This document shows, piece by piece, positions 7,652-8,421 of a stretch of 8,421 nucleotides of DNA. This DNA comes from Paramuribaculum sp. (GTDB lineage Bacteria > Bacteroidota > Bacteroidia > Bacteroidales > Muribaculaceae): assembly GCA_029051835.1 (NCBI GenBank), contig JAIDKJ010000193.1:1-8421 (forward strand), written 5' to 3'. A model generated the notes under the pieces. The model saw only the letters and a list, made by a program, of their open reading frames with translations. It did not search any database and had not been told where the DNA came from. A program made the translations under genes and the position numbers. Each line of letters opens with the position of its first letter. Position 1 is the first letter of the stretch.

Positions 7652-8152
7652 TTATCCGAGCATCGACAGTGCGGCTTTGTAGTCGGGCTCGTCGGTGATC
7701 TCGCCTACGAGCTGCACATATTCGACCTTGCGGTGCTTGTCAATGATAATGACGGCGCGGGCGAGCAGTCCGGCCAGCGGGCCGTCGGTCATCATCACTC
7801 CGTAGTTCTGGCCGAACAGCGGCGAGCGGAAGGCTGAGGCGAATGTCACGCCGGTGATCCCTTCGAGAGTGCAGAAGCGTTTCATCGCGAAGGGTAGATC
7901 CATCGACACGCACACCACGGCTGTGTCGTCGAGCCGGGCGGCCTCCTCGTTGAAGCGGCGCACCGACCGGGCGCACACCTCGGTGTCGAGGCTCGGGAAG
8001 ATGTTGAGCACGATGCGCTTGCCGGCGAAGCTGTCGAGCGAGCAGTCCGACAGATCGGCTGCCGCCAGATGGAATGCCGGTGCGGGCTGTCCTACCACGG
8101 GCGGCTCTCCGTAGGTGTGGCAGGGTTGTCCTTTGAAATAGATAGTCTGCAT
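7652..8152 (-). CDS. tpx: Thiol peroxidase, atypical 2-Cys peroxiredoxin
   Basis: Tpx reduces hydrogen peroxide and, in studied relatives, preferably alkyl hydroperoxides, using thioredoxin as electron donor. The 166-residue length is typical. The peroxidatic site is PSLDTEVC, with P53, T57 and C60, and the conserved Arg is R132 in LLARAVIIID. The resolving cysteine is C94 in RFCTLEGI. These line up with C61, C95 and R133 of E. coli Tpx, so an intramolecular disulfide mechanism is expected. No signal peptide is seen. Three further cysteines (C11, C37, C81) are not part of the standard mechanism. The ATG at 8152 gives the usual N-terminus and follows an AT-rich leader without Shine-Dalgarno. 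The gene lies 39 bases downstream of a thioredoxin-fold gene on the same strand. I see no TAnnTTTG promoter in the gap, so co-transcription is possible. Confidence 0.96.
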   Translation of the reverse strand: MQTIYFKGQPCHTYGEPPVVGQPAPAFHLAAADLSDCSLDSFAGKRIVLNIFPSLDTEVCARSVRRFNEEAARLDDTAVVCVSMDLPFAMKRFCTLEGITGVTFASAFRSPLFGQNYGVMMTDGPLAGLLARAVIIIDKHRKVEYVQLVGEITDEPDYKAALSMLG

Positions 8153-8176
8153 AGTTGATATTATCGTTATTATGAC

Positions 8177-8209
8177 ATGGTGGCCGGCCGGTTATTGGCC
8201 GGCTACCGT
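8177..8209 (-). other. GC-rich stem-loop around the stop of the gene upstream of tpx
   Basis: GCCGGCC (8183-8189) pairs perfectly with GGCCGGC (8197-8203) around a 7-base loop holding the stop codon (8192-8194). Outer pairs extend the stem to 13 bp in plus-strand lettering, two of them G-T. In the minus-strand RNA, the relevant one, those two become A-C mismatches, leaving a 7-bp GC core plus three flanking pairs. No U-tract follows before tpx, so a partial terminator, attenuator or processing site are all possible. Confidence 0.45.
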
Positions 8210-8421
8210 CGTTTTCTGTATAACGTCGGTGGCCAGATTATTGTTGTATCCCACGATGATGTCGGCCACCCGGCCGTCCTTGCCGCAGATGATGGCTGCG
8301 GGCAGGGTGGCGGCGCCGCAGTCGCGGGCGAGTCCGCGGGCGCTGATGAGTGTGGTTTCGCCGAGTCGGGAAGGCCCTGTGAGCGCCTCGATGGTGTCGA
8401 TATGGTTGCCTGTGAATGCCC
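8192..8421 (-). CDS. C-terminal part of a thioredoxin-fold (TlpA-like) protein
   Basis: The frame is open from the right edge to TAA 8194-8192, giving 75 residues; the start lies beyond the window. The visible part reads GLARDCGAATLPAAIICGKDGRVADIIVGY, fitting the second half of the thioredoxin fold. TLP would supply the cis-proline loop, followed by the strand and turn xxIxxKDGRV and a final glycine strand, as in TlpA/ResA-type oxidoreductases where LPTxFLIDxxGxI is usual. The CxxC active site would lie upstream and cannot be seen, so redox activity is not established. A Cys stands six residues before the cis-Pro (visible residue 34 versus 40) and another in the next strand (45). The same-strand tpx gene 39 bases downstream is a reasonable functional partner. 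A non-redox thioredoxin-like domain is also possible. Confidence 0.55.
   Translation of the reverse strand, partial: AFTGNHIDTIEALTGPSRLGETTLISARGLARDCGAATLPAAIICGKDGRVADIIVGYNNNLATDVIQKTTVAGQ

Noticed and set aside
1..8421. CRISPR array, tRNA, insertion sequence, attachment site or phage genes
   Set aside because: No regular spaced repeats, no cloverleaf-like segments, no terminal inverted repeats with transposase, and no integrase or phage proteins were seen on either strand.

Overview
The window comes from a Bacteroidota chromosome, most likely a high-GC gut member of the order Bacteroidales. A Muribaculaceae-type genome is my best guess from base composition and gene content; I have not tested it. 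Three things point this way. The lipoprotein matches the DUF4493 and PCMD families and the small secreted protein matches DUF4923, all families I know from Bacteroidota. The leaders lack clear Shine-Dalgarno sequences and are A/T-rich. The one good promoter has the Bacteroidales form, TTTG at about -33 and TAnnTTTG at about -7.

Layout: positions 1-4299 are a plus-strand information-processing operon. It holds the 3' two thirds of nusA, complete infB (IF-2), and a short folK-type pyrophosphokinase whose TTG start overlaps the infB stop. Positions 4319-6874 hold one large minus-strand gene, convergent with folK, for a predicted lipoprotein with a DUF4493-like N-terminal half, an FN3-like segment and a C-terminal PCMD domain. 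Positions 6875-6993 are a divergent promoter region. Positions 6994-7608 encode a secreted DUF4923 protein on the plus strand. It ends in a very strong stem-loop, beyond which lies convergent tpx (7652-8152, minus), an atypical 2-Cys thiol peroxidase. The right edge (8192-8421, minus) holds the C-terminus of a thioredoxin-fold, TlpA-like protein lying 39 bases upstream of tpx.

How the genes work together: NusA and IF-2 form the classic transcription-elongation and translation-initiation operon, and folK appears translationally coupled to infB. The thioredoxin-like protein and Tpx are a plausible redox pair. The lipoprotein and the DUF4923 protein are cell-envelope proteins of unknown function that share a divergent promoter region.

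No stretch over 300 bases lacks a gene. I see no tRNA, rRNA, CRISPR array, insertion sequence, prophage or defence system. I do not see a clearly new multi-gene system. The most interesting signals are two stem-loops that each place a stop codon in the loop, two genes starting at TTG, a folK with a divergent catalytic loop, and a degenerate repeat that carries both elements of the DUF4923 promoter.
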